Program-made: the position numbers and the translations under genes
In this document: positions 18,701-27,796 of the stretch, in pieces
Position numbering within the stretch: the stretch's first letter is position 1
Layout: every line of letters starts with the position of its first letter
Source of the DNA: Streptomyces camponoticapitis
GTDB taxonomy: Bacteria; Actinomycetota; Actinomycetes; Streptomycetales; Streptomycetaceae
Assembly: GCF_014646115.1 (NCBI RefSeq)
Contig: NZ_BMMV01000001.1
Location: forward strand, 484,084 to 548,083
Length of the DNA stretch: 64,000 nucleotides
Direction of reading: 5' to 3'
The notes under the pieces: generated by a model
Seen by the model: only the letters and a program-made list of their open reading frames with translations
Databases searched by the model: none
Told to the model about the DNA's origin: nothing

Positions 18701-19618
18701 ACCCCGCTGCTCTACCTGGCCGAGGACCAGGCCCGTTACAACGTCTACGACTCGCTGCTCAGCGAGTACGCGGCGATGGGCTTCGAGTACGGCTACTCGC
18801 TGGCCCGCCCGGAGTCGCTGGTCATGTGGGAGGCCCAGTTCGGCGACTTCGTCAACGGGGCGCAGACCGTCGTCGACGAGTTCATCTCGTCGGCGGAGCA
18901 GAAGTGGGGCCAGACCTCGGGCGTCACGCTGCTGCTGCCGCACGGCTACGAGGGCCAGGGCCCGGACCACTCGTCCGCGCGCCCCGAGCGCTTCCTCCAG
19001 ATGTGCGCGCAGAACAACATGACGGTCGCGATGCCGACCCTGCCGTCGAACTACTTCCACCTGCTGCGCTGGCAGGTCCACAACCCGCACCACAAGCCGC
19101 TGGTCGTCTTCACCCCGAAGCTGCTGCTGCGGCTGAAGGCGGCGACCTCGAAGATCGAGGAGTTCACCACCGGCGGCTTCCGCCCGGTGATCGGCGACTC
19201 GCTGAGCGAGGCGGGCTCGATCGATCCGGCGGCCGTCCGCAAGGTCGTCTTCTGCGCGGGCAAGGTCTACTACGACCTGGACGCCGAGCGGCAGAAGCGC
19301 GGTCTGACGGACACCGTGATCGTGCGGCTGGAGCGGCTGTACCCGCTGCCGGGCGCGGAGCTCCAGGCGGAGATCGCGAAGTACCCGAACGCCGAGAAGT
19401 ACCTGTGGGCGCAGGAGGAGCCGGCGAACCAGGGCGCGTGGCCGTTCATCGCGCTCAACCTGATCGACCACCTGGACCTGGCGGTCGGAGCCGACGTCCC
19501 GCACGACGAGCGGCTGCGCCGGATCTCGCGGCCCGCGTCCTCGTCGCCGGCGGTCGGTTCCGCCAAGCGGCACCAGGCGGAGCAGGCGCAGCTGTGCGCC
19601 GAGGTGTTCGACGCCTGA
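15749..19618 (+). CDS. kgd: Multifunctional 2-oxoglutarate metabolism enzyme Kgd/SucA (E1o with E2-like domain)
   Basis: A 1289-residue actinobacterial fusion of a succinyltransferase-like (E2) catalytic domain to a ThDP-dependent 2-oxoglutarate dehydrogenase/decarboxylase (E1). It is a TCA-cycle entry point at 2-oxoglutarate. Visible parts are an N-terminal helix ([13 protein letters not shown]), an Ala/Pro linker (about 60-155), an E2-like domain ending in [14 protein letters not shown] (about 377), then E1 with [27 protein letters not shown] (about 704) and the ThDP/Mg site from [16 protein letters not shown] through [11 protein letters not shown]. There is no lipoyl domain, as usual. The family is inhibited by unphosphorylated FHA protein (OdhI/GarA). 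The GTG at 15749 begins the conserved N-terminus (SSQSPSNSS) and follows GAAGAGGG. Confidence 0.96.
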   Translation: MSSQSPSNSSVSTDQTGQDKNPAAAFGPNEWLVDEIYQQYLQDPNSVDRAWWDFFADYKPGNTGAADKSPEPAATSTAAAGAAVSAAPAAPPAATATAPAAPAKPVAAAPAQAHAPKAETQAPAAPAAPAKPAAAAPAPAKAAPAAKPAVAAEPKAEPAEEPTGPEYVTLRGPSAAVAKNMNLSLELPTATSVRAVPVKLLFDNRIVINNHLKRARGGKISFTHLIGYAMVQAIKAMPSMNYSFAQKDGKPTLVKPEHINFGLAIDLVKPNGDRQLVVAGIKKAETLNFFEFWQAYEDIVRRARNNKLTMDDFSGVTVSLTNPGGLGTVHSVPRLMPGQSVIMGVGSMDYPAEFQGTSQDTLNKLGISKVMTLTSTYDHRVIQGAASGEFLRIVSQLLLGENEFYDEIFQALRIPYEPVRWLKDIDASHDEDVTKPARVFELIHSYRVRGHVMADTDPLEYRQRKHPDLDITEHGLTLWDLEREFAVGGFAGQSMMKLRDILGVLRNSYCRTTGVEFMHIQDPKQRKWLQDRIERSNSKPEREEQLRILRRLNAAEAFETFLQTKYVGQKRFSLEGGESVIPLLDAVIDSAAESRLDEVVIGMAHRGRLNVLANIVGKSYAQIFREFEGNLDPKSMHGSGDVKYHLGAEGTFTGLDGEQIKVSLAANPSHLEAVDPVLEGIARAKQDIINKAGTDFTVLPVALHGDAAFAGQGVVAETLNMSQLRGYRTGGTVHVVINNQVGFTAAPEASRSSMYATDVARMIEAPIIHVNGDDPEACVRVARLAFEFRQTFNKDVVIDLICYRRRGHNEGDNPQFTNPQMVTLIDKKRSVRKLYTESLIGRGDITLEEAEQALQDFQGQLEKVFAEVREATSHPAPAHVPDAQAEFPVAVTTAISQEVVKRIAESQVNIPDSITVHPRLMPQMQRRAASVEDGTIDWGTGETLAIGSLLMEGTPVRLSGQDTRRGTFGQRHAVLVDQETGEDYTPLLYLAEDQARYNVYDSLLSEYAAMGFEYGYSLARPESLVMWEAQFGDFVNGAQTVVDEFISSAEQKWGQTSGVTLLLPHGYEGQGPDHSSARPERFLQMCAQNNMTVAMPTLPSNYFHLLRWQVHNPHHKPLVVFTPKLLLRLKAATSKIEEFTTGGFRPVIGDSLSEAGSIDPAAVRKVVFCAGKVYYDLDAERQKRGLTDTVIVRLERLYPLPGAELQAEIAKYPNAEKYLWAQEEPANQGAWPFIALNLIDHLDLAVGADVPHDERLRRISRPASSSPAVGSAKRHQAEQAQLCAEVFDA

Positions 19619-19638
19619 CCGCTCTGATGTGAGGTACG

Positions 19639-19682
19639 TACGAGGGCCCGGCACCGCGCGGACGCGGTGCCGGGCCCTCGTA
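19639..19682. terminator. Bidirectional terminator between kgd and the TIR/NB-ARC/TPR gene
   Basis: A perfect 20-bp inverted repeat (19639-19658 and 19663-19682) with a 4-nt loop (CGGA), placed 20 bp after each of the two convergent stop codons. Confidence 0.92.
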
Positions 19683-19701
19683 TCTCGTCGGCGCCTCCGG
19701 C

Positions 19702-22700
19702 TCAGCCCAGATACGGCTCGAAGTCCCAGTAGGGCCGTACCCGTTGGCGTGCGGAGAGCGTGTGCTGGTGCTGCGCGCCCATCGTGCGGGTCAGCTTCTG
19801 GAGGGCGTCCTCCTCCAGTTTGTCCGCCTCGTCGCGCTGCTGGAGCGCGCGCAGATCGGCCGCGAGCGCCGTCTGGCAGGAGAGCGTCATCGGATGGATG
19901 TCGCTGAGCGCCGCACGGGCGCGCCGCAGCGTGTCCCTGCTCAGCTCGGCGGCCTCCTCCAGACGCCCGCTCAGATTCCGCCCGCCGGACGCGTTCAGCG
20001 CGCAGCCCAGGGTCCACGGGTGGTCGTCGCCGAGGAGGGTGCGCAGACCGGTGAGCGCCTGCTCGAAGAGGACGAGTGCGCCGTCCCTGTTCCCCTCGGC
20101 CTGCATGAGGAGCCCGATGTTCGACTGCATGCCGGTCGGTACGGGGTGGGCCTGGCCGACCAGGGCGCGGTAGGTGTCCTCGGCCTCGGTGAGCAGATCC
20201 CTGGCGAGCCCCAGATCGCCGTGCACCCGGAGGTAGTTGCCGTAGTCGGTGACCAGCATCAGGTTGTTGTGGTGGCCCTTGCCGTACACGCGCTCGTGCC
20301 GCGCGAGCAGGTCGGCCATCACGGGACCGATGTCGTCGCCCTTGGCCCCGGCCCTGCGCCTGCACAGGACGAGGTTGTGCTGCGCCCACAGCGTCTGCGG
20401 GTGGTGTTCGCCGAGGACCTGGATATGGGTCCGCACGCCGAGCTCCTGGCGGGCCAGCGCGTCGTGGTAGCGGCCGAGGAGCCGCAGGTCGCGGGCGCAG
20501 GCGTTGACCGAGTGCAGGGTGTTGGAGTGCCGGGCGCGCAGGACGGCCTCGCGTTTGCGGAGCGTGTCGAGGTCGATCTCGTACGCCTTCTCGTACTGGC
20601 CGAGAAGCCGCAGGGACACGCCCAGGCTGTGCTGGGCCAGGAGTGTCGTCCACTCGTCGGGGCCCAGCAGTTCCCGGCCGACGTCGACGAGGTCCCGCTG
20701 GAGCTGGTACGCCTCCGGGTAGCGGCCGAGGAACCGGAGGTCGGAGCTGAGCCCGGTGTTGGCCGTCATCAGCTTGATCGGGTCCGGCTCCGACTGGGCC
20801 AGCAGGAGCGCCAGGGCGGCGCTGTCCCTGTCGAACGCCTCGTGGAACCGGCCGCTGGCACGGAGAATCACCGTGGTCCGCGCGGTGAGCTCCAGCATCT
20901 CGGGGGCGTCGGGCGCGAACAGCTCGTTCCACTTGGCCCGGACCACCCGGACGAGGTCCATGCCGACGGTGAACTCACCGCTGTTGTAGCAGTAGCGCAG
21001 GGTGTTCAGGACGAGCTGGACGGCGCGCGGGTCGGTGCTTTCCAGTACGCCCGAGAATTCGAGCTGCGGCAGGATCTCGGCGTACCGGGGCCACTGCCTG
21101 CTGTCGAACGGTTCACCGGGGTGGCTGCCGACGAGGACCTGGCGGACCACCGCGCGATGGATCTCGCGGTCGTCGCTCGCGGTGAGCTGCCTGACGATGC
21201 CGTGCACGACGCGGTGCATGTGGACGGACTCCTGGCGGGAGCCGGCGTCGCGTCCCTCCGAGACGGAGGGGCTGCGTGAATCCTTGGTGACGACCGAGTA
21301 GTTGGCGAGGGTGTCCAGGGCGCGCGGCCAGTCGGGGGTGTCGTCGGCGATCCAGCGCAGCTGTTCGGGGAGGTCGCCCGGGGCCACGCCGCGGACCAGG
21401 CCGATGGGGATCCGCCCGGGGGCGAAGCAGGCGCAGAGTTTGAGGAGTTCGAGCGCGCGCGGCTCGGAGTCGCGGACCCGGTTGAAGAACATCGACCAGG
21501 AGGTGAGCGAGGAGCTGGGGTAGTCGCCCAGCTCGGTCATGTCGTCGAGGGGGTTGATCTCCCCGCTGTGGACCTTTTCGAGGTACTCCGAGACGGGCAT
21601 CTGCCACTCACCGAGCAGCGCCGCCGCGTGGGCCATCTGCAGGGGCAGGTCCGCGAACTCGGCGGCGACCTTGTCGGCGTCCTCCGCCGTGATGTGCGGG
21701 GCCCTGCGCATCAGATAGCCGGTCGACTCGGCGCGCAGGAAGACGGGCACCTCCACGACCTCTCCCACGGTGCGCCAGCCGTGGTTGCGCGAGGTGATCA
21801 GCACGTGGCCGGTGCCGCCGCGGGGCAGCATCGCGGTCGCCTCCTCCACGTCCTCCCAGCCGTCGAAGATCACCAGCCAGCGGCTGTGCGGATCACCGCG
21901 GCGCAGCGCGTCCCGCACGGCGCGGATCCGCTCGCCGGGCTCGGAGCCGCTGCGCAGGCCGAGGGCCGGTGCCAGCTCGCCGAACCGGTCGCGCTGGGTG
22001 CCGCGCTGGTCGGAGTTGACCCACCACACGACGTCGTAGTCGGGGCTGAAGCGGTGGGCGTACTCGGCGGCGAGCTGGGTCTTGCCGATGCCCGACATGC
22101 CGACCAGCGCGCAGACCGCCGCGCCGGACTCGACCTCCGTGAGGGATTCCTGGACGCGGTTGAGGAGGTCGTCCCGGCCGGTGAAGCGCAGGTTGCGGCG
22201 CGGCACCTCGCCCCAGACGGCGGGCGCGTCGCTGGGATAACGGGAGGGGGTCGACACGGCGTCGGTGCGGGACGCGGAAGGTTCGAGGTCGAGCCGTGCC
22301 AGCAGGCGCCGTTCGGCTTCCTGTTCGGCGATGCCCCACAGGTCGACCGGTTCGAGCACGGCGGTCGCGGGCAGCAGCGAGCGGTTGGTCAGATTGACGG
22401 CGGCGAACCGGTCGGCGTTGGCGGCGACGAAGCCGCGCAGCACCGCGTTCCACTCGCCCTCACGCCGGGGGCCCAGCTCGAAGAACCAGTCGCTGAGCAC
22501 CAGCAGGACCCGCCCTCTGGCCAGCAGCAGGTCACCGAGCGCGACCTCCAGGGACTCGTCGCGATCCGGGTCCCAGCGGTGCGTCGTCACGCGGTGGCCG
22601 TGCGCTTCGAGCCGACGGGCGATCCAGGTGGCCCAGGGCCGGTGGTGGCCCGGGAAGGCGACCACGAAATGCTGTGACTCCTGATCGGGGCCGCCGTCCT

Positions 22701-22725
22701 CCGTCAGGTGCCGCTGAGCGACCAT
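19702..22725 (-). CDS. TIR-like / NB-ARC / tetratricopeptide protein (FxSxx-COOH-system TPR type, FxsT-like)
   Basis: A 1007-residue STAND-type NTPase. Residues about 17-145 form a TIR-like domain (HFVVAFPGHHRPWATWIARRL, LLVLSDWFFEL and a Glu in REGEWNAVL where TIR NADases keep their catalytic Glu). About 178-430 is NB-ARC, with RFTGRDDLLNRV, Walker A GMSGIGKT (209-216) and Walker B WLVIFDGW. About 570-990 is TPR repeats, many with the YEKAYEIDLDTL / LLGRYHDALARQE pattern. This architecture and the C-terminal WDFEP segment match proteins named FxSxx-COOH-system TPR proteins, found next to RiPP-like precursors. ATG at 22725 follows GAGGAG. It is last in the one-strand block, 56 bp after the HExxH gene. 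Confidence 0.85.
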   Translation of the reverse strand: MVAQRHLTEDGGPDQESQHFVVAFPGHHRPWATWIARRLEAHGHRVTTHRWDPDRDESLEVALGDLLLARGRVLLVLSDWFFELGPRREGEWNAVLRGFVAANADRFAAVNLTNRSLLPATAVLEPVDLWGIAEQEAERRLLARLDLEPSASRTDAVSTPSRYPSDAPAVWGEVPRRNLRFTGRDDLLNRVQESLTEVESGAAVCALVGMSGIGKTQLAAEYAHRFSPDYDVVWWVNSDQRGTQRDRFGELAPALGLRSGSEPGERIRAVRDALRRGDPHSRWLVIFDGWEDVEEATAMLPRGGTGHVLITSRNHGWRTVGEVVEVPVFLRAESTGYLMRRAPHITAEDADKVAAEFADLPLQMAHAAALLGEWQMPVSEYLEKVHSGEINPLDDMTELGDYPSSSLTSWSMFFNRVRDSEPRALELLKLCACFAPGRIPIGLVRGVAPGDLPEQLRWIADDTPDWPRALDTLANYSVVTKDSRSPSVSEGRDAGSRQESVHMHRVVHGIVRQLTASDDREIHRAVVRQVLVGSHPGEPFDSRQWPRYAEILPQLEFSGVLESTDPRAVQLVLNTLRYCYNSGEFTVGMDLVRVVRAKWNELFAPDAPEMLELTARTTVILRASGRFHEAFDRDSAALALLLAQSEPDPIKLMTANTGLSSDLRFLGRYPEAYQLQRDLVDVGRELLGPDEWTTLLAQHSLGVSLRLLGQYEKAYEIDLDTLRKREAVLRARHSNTLHSVNACARDLRLLGRYHDALARQELGVRTHIQVLGEHHPQTLWAQHNLVLCRRRAGAKGDDIGPVMADLLARHERVYGKGHHNNLMLVTDYGNYLRVHGDLGLARDLLTEAEDTYRALVGQAHPVPTGMQSNIGLLMQAEGNRDGALVLFEQALTGLRTLLGDDHPWTLGCALNASGGRNLSGRLEEAAELSRDTLRRARAALSDIHPMTLSCQTALAADLRALQQRDEADKLEEDALQKLTRTMGAQHQHTLSARQRVRPYWDFEPYLG

Positions 22726-22781
22726 GCGCGCGTCTCCTCATTCATCGAGCTGCGCCATTCCCTGACGGCGCGTCTGAAAGA

Positions 22782-24074
22782 TTACCGAACGTCACCGTCC
22801 CCGGACAGGGAATCGGACAGTGCGTACGGGCTACCGGGGCCCCCGCCGAGCGAGGTCAGGTGCTGTCTCATCGATACGGTGAACCGTTCTCCGTGCTCGG
22901 TGAGTTGATGGCTGTTCAGCAGAATGGGGAGCGCGTCGGCGACCTGGGCGCGGTACTCCTCGCGGCGCGCGCGGGCCGCGCGGCGGGCGGCCGGGGCGGC
23001 GCCGGGGCGCTCGGCGACGCGCGACCAGAGGTCGGCGAGGGCGAGATGCGCGTAGGTCCCCTGGAGCACACCGTCGAAGGGGCGCGGGTCCTCGCGCCAC
23101 GCGACGTGGTGGACGGCCGAGCCGTCGGCGTGGTGCAGCGCGACGAGGTCGGTGAGAACGGCCAGCTTGCTGTGGGCGAGCTCGTGCACGAGCACCTCCG
23201 CGAACCGCCGTGCGCTGTCGGGCAGCGCGGTGTGCACGGCCCAGGGGGCCGCCCTGAGAGTGCGGCTGGAGGCGCCTTCGCCGGCCGGGGCCATCGGGAC
23301 CACGGACCGTACGAGCCCGGTGATCTCCGCGGCCCGCCAGGGGTCCGCGGCCTGGAGAAGGGAGACGGCGGCGCGCCAGCGGCCGAGCCAGGCGGCGCGG
23401 TCGGGACGCGGCTGCACGTCCGGGGCCCGAGAGACGTCCGGGAACGCGATGTGTCCGGTGCCGAGGTCGTCGAGCCGGCCGGCGCTGCCGGGCAGGACGG
23501 CCAGGGAGGTCCAGCCCGCCCCCGCTCCCCGGCCGTCGGGCCGCAGCGGCACGGAACGGCCGAGGTGTCCCACCGGCGTGAGCAGCGCGCCGTGCGGGCC
23601 TGTGCGGATCCGTACGTGGGAGGCGCGGGCGTCCTGGACGCCGATGCCGGGCAGGACGAGCCGTCCGTCCACCGTGGGGAGCACCGTGCGCAGGCGGGCT
23701 CCGGTGCGCAGCGCCGTACCGACGGCGATGCCGCCGAGAGGGTGCAGGGCGGCGGTGAGGCCGTCCGGTCCGGGTGCGTTGAGGGCGTCCACGATCCAGC
23801 CGCCGACGGCGGGGTAGTCGAGGAGCCGGCGGGCGGCGGCCGGTGTGGGCGACTCGGCCCGCTCCAGGAGGCGCCAGTCCCGGTCGAACGCGGCACGGGC
23901 GGGCGCGGGTAAGTCCTCCCGCCCGACGCGGGCGAGGAGGGCCTTGAACAGGACCAGCCGGCGGCTGTGCAGTGCGGCGTGCAGCAGACCGATGTCGTGC
24001 GGCCGCTGGCGGGTGGCGGCGATCCGCACCAGGGTGGCGGGCGGGACGTGGAAGGCCCCGGGAGCCGCGGCCAT
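22782..24074 (-). CDS. HExxH-motif peptide-modifying enzyme (aKG-HExxH-type family)
   Basis: A 430-residue protein with a single metal-binding signature H297-E-L-A-H301 (VLVHELAHSKLAVL). The N-terminal LLHAALHSRRLVLFKALL segment is typical of the HEXXH putative peptide-modification family first seen beside FxSxx-COOH precursors. Members of this group have recently been assigned as 2-oxoglutarate/iron-dependent peptide beta-hydroxylases rather than proteases; that is family knowledge, not visible here. GGAGG lies 5 bp before the ATG. It sits 52 bp after the small precursor-like gene and 56 bp before the TIR/NB-ARC gene. In many related loci the HExxH domain is fused to, or accompanied by, a radical SAM enzyme; none is encoded in this window. 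Confidence 0.8.
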   Translation of the reverse strand: MAAAPGAFHVPPATLVRIAATRQRPHDIGLLHAALHSRRLVLFKALLARVGREDLPAPARAAFDRDWRLLERAESPTPAAARRLLDYPAVGGWIVDALNAPGPDGLTAALHPLGGIAVGTALRTGARLRTVLPTVDGRLVLPGIGVQDARASHVRIRTGPHGALLTPVGHLGRSVPLRPDGRGAGAGWTSLAVLPGSAGRLDDLGTGHIAFPDVSRAPDVQPRPDRAAWLGRWRAAVSLLQAADPWRAAEITGLVRSVVPMAPAGEGASSRTLRAAPWAVHTALPDSARRFAEVLVHELAHSKLAVLTDLVALHHADGSAVHHVAWREDPRPFDGVLQGTYAHLALADLWSRVAERPGAAPAARRAARARREEYRAQVADALPILLNSHQLTEHGERFTVSMRQHLTSLGGGPGSPYALSDSLSGDGDVR

Positions 24075-24126
24075 TACCTCCGCTCCGCGGCGAGACTGAC
24101 CGAATCCCGCCGCCCCGTCGGCCGGT

Positions 24127-24318
24127 TCACGGTGAATCCCCCCACGAGTCGGTGAACGAGCCCGGGCAGCGGAGCACGTCCTCGACGGCCGCCGTCAGCG
24201 CCTCGTCGTCCAGCCCCTGGAGGGTCCGCAGGTCGACACCGGTGAGATCGGGAAGCACGGGGCTCCCAGGAATCCCACCGGTCTGCTCAGCGGATCCGGG
24301 CACACGTTGCTCCAGCAC
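24127..24318 (-). CDS. Small RiPP-precursor-like peptide, FxSxx-COOH-related leader with a different C-terminus
   Basis: A 63-residue peptide. The leader core LPDLTGVDLRTLQGLDD (about residues 24-40) fits FxSxx-COOH precursor proteins, which carry a LPDLxGVxLxxL element. The C-terminus reads CPGSFTDSWGDSP, however, which does not end in F-x-S-x-x. The start is the GTG at 24318, six bases after a clean GGAGGAG. The frame is open to 24381, but those 21 codons cover the ribosome-binding site. It is the first gene of the peptide sub-operon and directly precedes the HExxH enzyme, its likely modifier. Short and rarely annotated, so the homology call rests on the leader motif and context. Confidence 0.72.
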   Translation of the reverse strand: MLEQRVPGSAEQTGGIPGSPVLPDLTGVDLRTLQGLDDEALTAAVEDVLRCPGSFTDSWGDSP

Positions 24319-24693
24319 GCTCTGCTCCTCCCCGATGCCCCCGAGGGCGTGTGGTGAAAGTCCCGCCTTGCGATCGCACACACCAGACGCCGGTGAGCAC
24401 CGCTCTGCGGGGCGGACGGCGCCACGTTCACGGCGGACCGTGGGAGGCGCCGCCGCGTGGGTTCTACTTCCCGAGGCCCACGATTCGGAAACCCGTTCGC
24501 CACACAGGGAGTTGGGGTTCCGGCCGGAGCGTGTGACTTCGGGGACACGTCATGGGGAGCGCATGCCGGGCGCGTAGAGGCATGGACCGGTCGCGCACGC
24601 ACACGGTCCTGAGGAATGGACCCCTATCCGGGACGTGGACCCGGCCCTGGGACGTGGTTCTCACCACCGGCCCGGCCCTCGCTCCCCCGCGCC
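24319..24693 (-). other. Gap between the vWA/TPR gene and the peptide precursor gene
   Basis: About 375 bp without a supported gene. It contains the precursor ribosome-binding site at 24325-24331 and, presumably, a separate promoter for the precursor/HExxH/TIR genes. Open frames here are short and lack start signals. No clear terminator hairpin was found. Confidence 0.45.
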
Positions 24694-27600
24694 TCAGCCT
24701 CCCAGCGCCTCCGCCCGCTCGCGCGTCGCCCGTACCTCGTCCTCCGGACCCGGGGTGCCCTGCTCGGCCAGCCGGCGCCAGTGGCCCTCCGCCGTCCGGT
24801 AGTCGGCCCTGGCCGCGAAGGGGCGGCCCATCCGCTCGTACAGTTCGCCTCGGCCGTGCAGGGCGCGGGCCGCCGTGAGCGAGGGCGATTCGGTGGTCTC
24901 GCGCAGCGCCCTGCCGTAGGCGGACTCCACGGCGGCGTAGTGCGACTCCGGCTCCGGCAGGTCAAGCCGCGCGCGCCCCAGCGTCAGCCAGGCGCTCGCC
25001 CGGGTGGACGCGTCGGCCGCGCGGCGGGCGGCGAGCTCCAGCAGATGGCAGCCCTCGTAGACGTCGGGCAGGAAGCCGCTGCCCGCGCCGTCGCCCCGGT
25101 AGCGGTCCAGCAGGGCGGTACCGAGCAGCAGATGCAGGCGCCAGCGGAGCGGGGCCGAGGAGGACACGTTCGTGAGGGCCTCGCGCAGGATGCCCTCCGC
25201 GCGGTCGGGGCGGCGGGTCTCGGTGAGCAGCATCTCGCCCCATTCGGCGAGGAGTTCGCACCGGTCGTGGCTGTCGCGCGGTGCGCTGCGCTCAGCCTGC
25301 CGGTACGCGGTCGCCGCCGCCTCCCAGTCCCGTGCCTCCCGGTGGATCCGCGCCCGCTCGCGCCGGGCGCGCAGCAGCAGCGGGGCGCTGTCCTCGGCGG
25401 CCGTCTCGGCCTCGTCCGTCAGGGCGAGGAGTTCCGCCGGGTCCTTGTCCCGCGTCAGCCGCAGGGCGGACACGAGGTCGAGGAGTGCGCCGGCGCGGCG
25501 ATGGGGCGGCGCCTCCAGCTCGCCCAACAGGACGAGCGCGGAACGCAGTTCACGTACCGCCGCCCCGGCGGGCTCGTCCCGTTCGGTCTCCGTCCTCGCG
25601 AGGTCGAGCAGCGCCCGGCCCATCCGGAGCCGGCGCGCCGTCTCCGTGGCGAGGTCTCCCGCGCCGGGAACCTCGGCCAGCCCGGCCACCGCCGCGCGCA
25701 GCCACCGCGTGTCACCGTCCTGGCGCCACAGTTCGTGCCGGACGTCCGCGCGGGCCACGGCCGTCGCCGGCTCCTCCCCGACGAGCAGCCGCTCGGCCCG
25801 TACCAGCAGGCGGTGCGCCTCCTCGGGATCGCGGCGCGCCTCCGCCGAGTTGGCGCGCGCGAACAGCACCCGCCCGAGCAGATGGCGTGAGCGTTCGTCG
25901 CCGTCGGCGGCCAGGGCCGCCTCGGCGAGCGCCTGCGCGTCGAAGAGCATCTGCCGGTCGCGCCGGTCACGCCACAGGCCGAGCAGCCGCTCGACCTCGT
26001 CCAGCCTGCCGGGCACCGGCCGTACTGGCTTGTACCAGCGCACCACCCGCGCGGGGACCTGCGCGAACAGCTCCTCGTCGGCCTGCGGCCCGCCGTCGGG
26101 GTCCTCCGGCACGCTCGCCTCGCCGGCCTCCAGCCCCTGGAGGCGGGCGACGGCCAGCGCCGGGAAGTTGCGCATGCCCTTGCCGAAGCGCCGGGTGACG
26201 TACTCCGACAGGTATTTGAGGACCAGTTCGGCGGCGCCCCGGTCGAGCATCTCCAGCAGCAGTTCGCGTACGCCGGGCGCGAAGTCGTAGCGCGGTCCCG
26301 GCACGCCGGCGGTGTCGGGCAGCCGCTCCAGCAGTCCGCCGAGGAGCACCTCGGCCAGCTGCATGGGTCCGGTGTCGGGGAGCAGCGCCTCCTGTACGAG
26401 CTGCATGACCGGCAGATAGAGCGGTACGGCGGCCAGATGCACGGCCAGCTCCAGCGCGCCGGGCGACGCGCCGGAGCGGAAGTCGCGCAGCCGCGCCTGC
26501 GGGGTGCGCGCGCCGCCGTACGGTCCCGACGCGGGCTGCGCCGGGTGCTGCGGCAGCACCCAGGCCGCCGCGCCGCGCATCGTACGGGTGCCGGTGCCGC
26601 CGAGCAGCTGGGCCCAGCGGCCGAGGACCCGGTCGGTCGGCAGCAGGACGGGCACGGGGCGCGCGCCGGCGGGCGGCGCCTCGCGGCCGTGCCGCTCGTC
26701 GGCGACGAACCGCATGCCGCGCCCCGCGCCGGGCTCGTGCACGAGCGTCCCGGGATCGGCGGGCAGCGCCGTACGGTCCCACAGGCGCGGCGGCAGTGGC
26801 TGGACGACGGCGATCTGGGAGGACTCGGCCCAGCGGTACAGCAGCCGCTGGGCGCCGCCGGACTGCCACAGCGGTCCCACACAGTCGCTGATGACGAGGG
26901 TGAGCCGGCGCCCGGTGACGTCGCGGTGCTGGTCGGCGGGGCGCAGCCGGGTGTGGTGCGGGTCGGGTCCGGTGCCGGCCATCGCGGAGCCGTCGGGACC
27001 CTGGTGCAGATAGTGCACCTGGACGTCGCGGAAGGCGCCGAGCCGTTCGCAGGCCTGCCGGAGCCGTTCCAGGGTCAGTTGCCACACGGAGGCGGTCGGG
27101 GAGGCGTCCATCAGGAGCTGGATCTCGGCCTCCCGGTGTGCGGCCGGGCGGCGTACCGGGCGCAGGAAGCCGTCGGCGGCGCTGCGTTCGGCGGTCGCCT
27201 CCTCGTCCAGTTCCGGACCGAGGACCGGGGGGACGGGCGGGCGGTAGCCGCGCAGCGGTCGCAGGGAGCGCTGGAGGCCCAGCATGCCGGAGAGGGCCCC
27301 GGTGGCGGGGGCCCGTATCGGGAACGACCGGGTCGGGACGGCGTCGGCGCCGGACGGCGCGTAGATCGAGAGGGGCGCGGTGTGCTCGGAGCTGCGGGCC
27401 GGGGGCTCGGGCCGGGGCCCGGGCCCTTCGGCGGGCGGCCGCACGGCCGCGTCGGGTTCGGTCTGCCGGTTGGTCGGTGGTTCATGATGCTCCGGACGAT
27501 CCCCTGTCCGCGCCTGCGGAGCCGTCAGACGCGCCAGCCAGACGGCCTCGGCCAGCTCTCTGGCCGATACGTCGCGGCCCGCCGCGCGCAGCCGGCCGAC

Positions 27601-27792
27601 GAGCTCCGCCAGCCCGGCGGCCACGGCGGAGGTCGGGGAGCCCGGCGGTGCGTCCGCGGACGCGCCCGGCGGTGCGCCGGAGGGGTCGCCCGCGTGCCCG
27701 GCGGGCGGCTGCTCCGTCCGGTGCTCCGGCTGCCCCTGTTCACCGGGGGGCGGGCGTGGTGTGGCGCCGGGGGGCGGGTCGGGGATGGTCAC
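24694..27792 (-). CDS. vWA-like / TPR protein of the SAV_2336 N-terminal-domain type
   Basis: A 1032-residue protein. It has a Pro-rich N-terminus with a short helical block (AAGLAELVGRLRAAGRDVSARELAEAVWLA, about 58-88), a von Willebrand A-like domain (about 222-335: strand AEIQLLMDAS with a MIDAS-like D229-x-S, then LTLVISDCVGPLW), a winged/helical middle region, and a C-terminal TPR-rich part (about 590-1020). This fits the group NCBI calls SAV_2336 N-terminal-domain-related, found with MoxR ATPases and VMAP proteins in predicted conflict systems. It starts 4 bp after the MoxR stop. I infer that the vWA and TPR parts make it the adaptor between the ATPase and the protease-VMAP protein. Confidence 0.78.
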   Translation of the reverse strand: MTIPDPPPGATPRPPPGEQGQPEHRTEQPPAGHAGDPSGAPPGASADAPPGSPTSAVAAGLAELVGRLRAAGRDVSARELAEAVWLARLTAPQARTGDRPEHHEPPTNRQTEPDAAVRPPAEGPGPRPEPPARSSEHTAPLSIYAPSGADAVPTRSFPIRAPATGALSGMLGLQRSLRPLRGYRPPVPPVLGPELDEEATAERSAADGFLRPVRRPAAHREAEIQLLMDASPTASVWQLTLERLRQACERLGAFRDVQVHYLHQGPDGSAMAGTGPDPHHTRLRPADQHRDVTGRRLTLVISDCVGPLWQSGGAQRLLYRWAESSQIAVVQPLPPRLWDRTALPADPGTLVHEPGAGRGMRFVADERHGREAPPAGARPVPVLLPTDRVLGRWAQLLGGTGTRTMRGAAAWVLPQHPAQPASGPYGGARTPQARLRDFRSGASPGALELAVHLAAVPLYLPVMQLVQEALLPDTGPMQLAEVLLGGLLERLPDTAGVPGPRYDFAPGVRELLLEMLDRGAAELVLKYLSEYVTRRFGKGMRNFPALAVARLQGLEAGEASVPEDPDGGPQADEELFAQVPARVVRWYKPVRPVPGRLDEVERLLGLWRDRRDRQMLFDAQALAEAALAADGDERSRHLLGRVLFARANSAEARRDPEEAHRLLVRAERLLVGEEPATAVARADVRHELWRQDGDTRWLRAAVAGLAEVPGAGDLATETARRLRMGRALLDLARTETERDEPAGAAVRELRSALVLLGELEAPPHRRAGALLDLVSALRLTRDKDPAELLALTDEAETAAEDSAPLLLRARRERARIHREARDWEAAATAYRQAERSAPRDSHDRCELLAEWGEMLLTETRRPDRAEGILREALTNVSSSAPLRWRLHLLLGTALLDRYRGDGAGSGFLPDVYEGCHLLELAARRAADASTRASAWLTLGRARLDLPEPESHYAAVESAYGRALRETTESPSLTAARALHGRGELYERMGRPFAARADYRTAEGHWRRLAEQGTPGPEDEVRATRERAEALGG

Positions 27793-27796
27793 GCCA

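Noticed and set aside
15773-20932. A 1719-codon open frame opposite kgd, and similar long frames opposite lon (8717-11593) and cvnA (5192-7021)
   Set aside because: They mirror the third-position GC bias of the real genes, have no domain or ribosome-binding site, and are Arg/Val/Gly/Asp-rich shadows.
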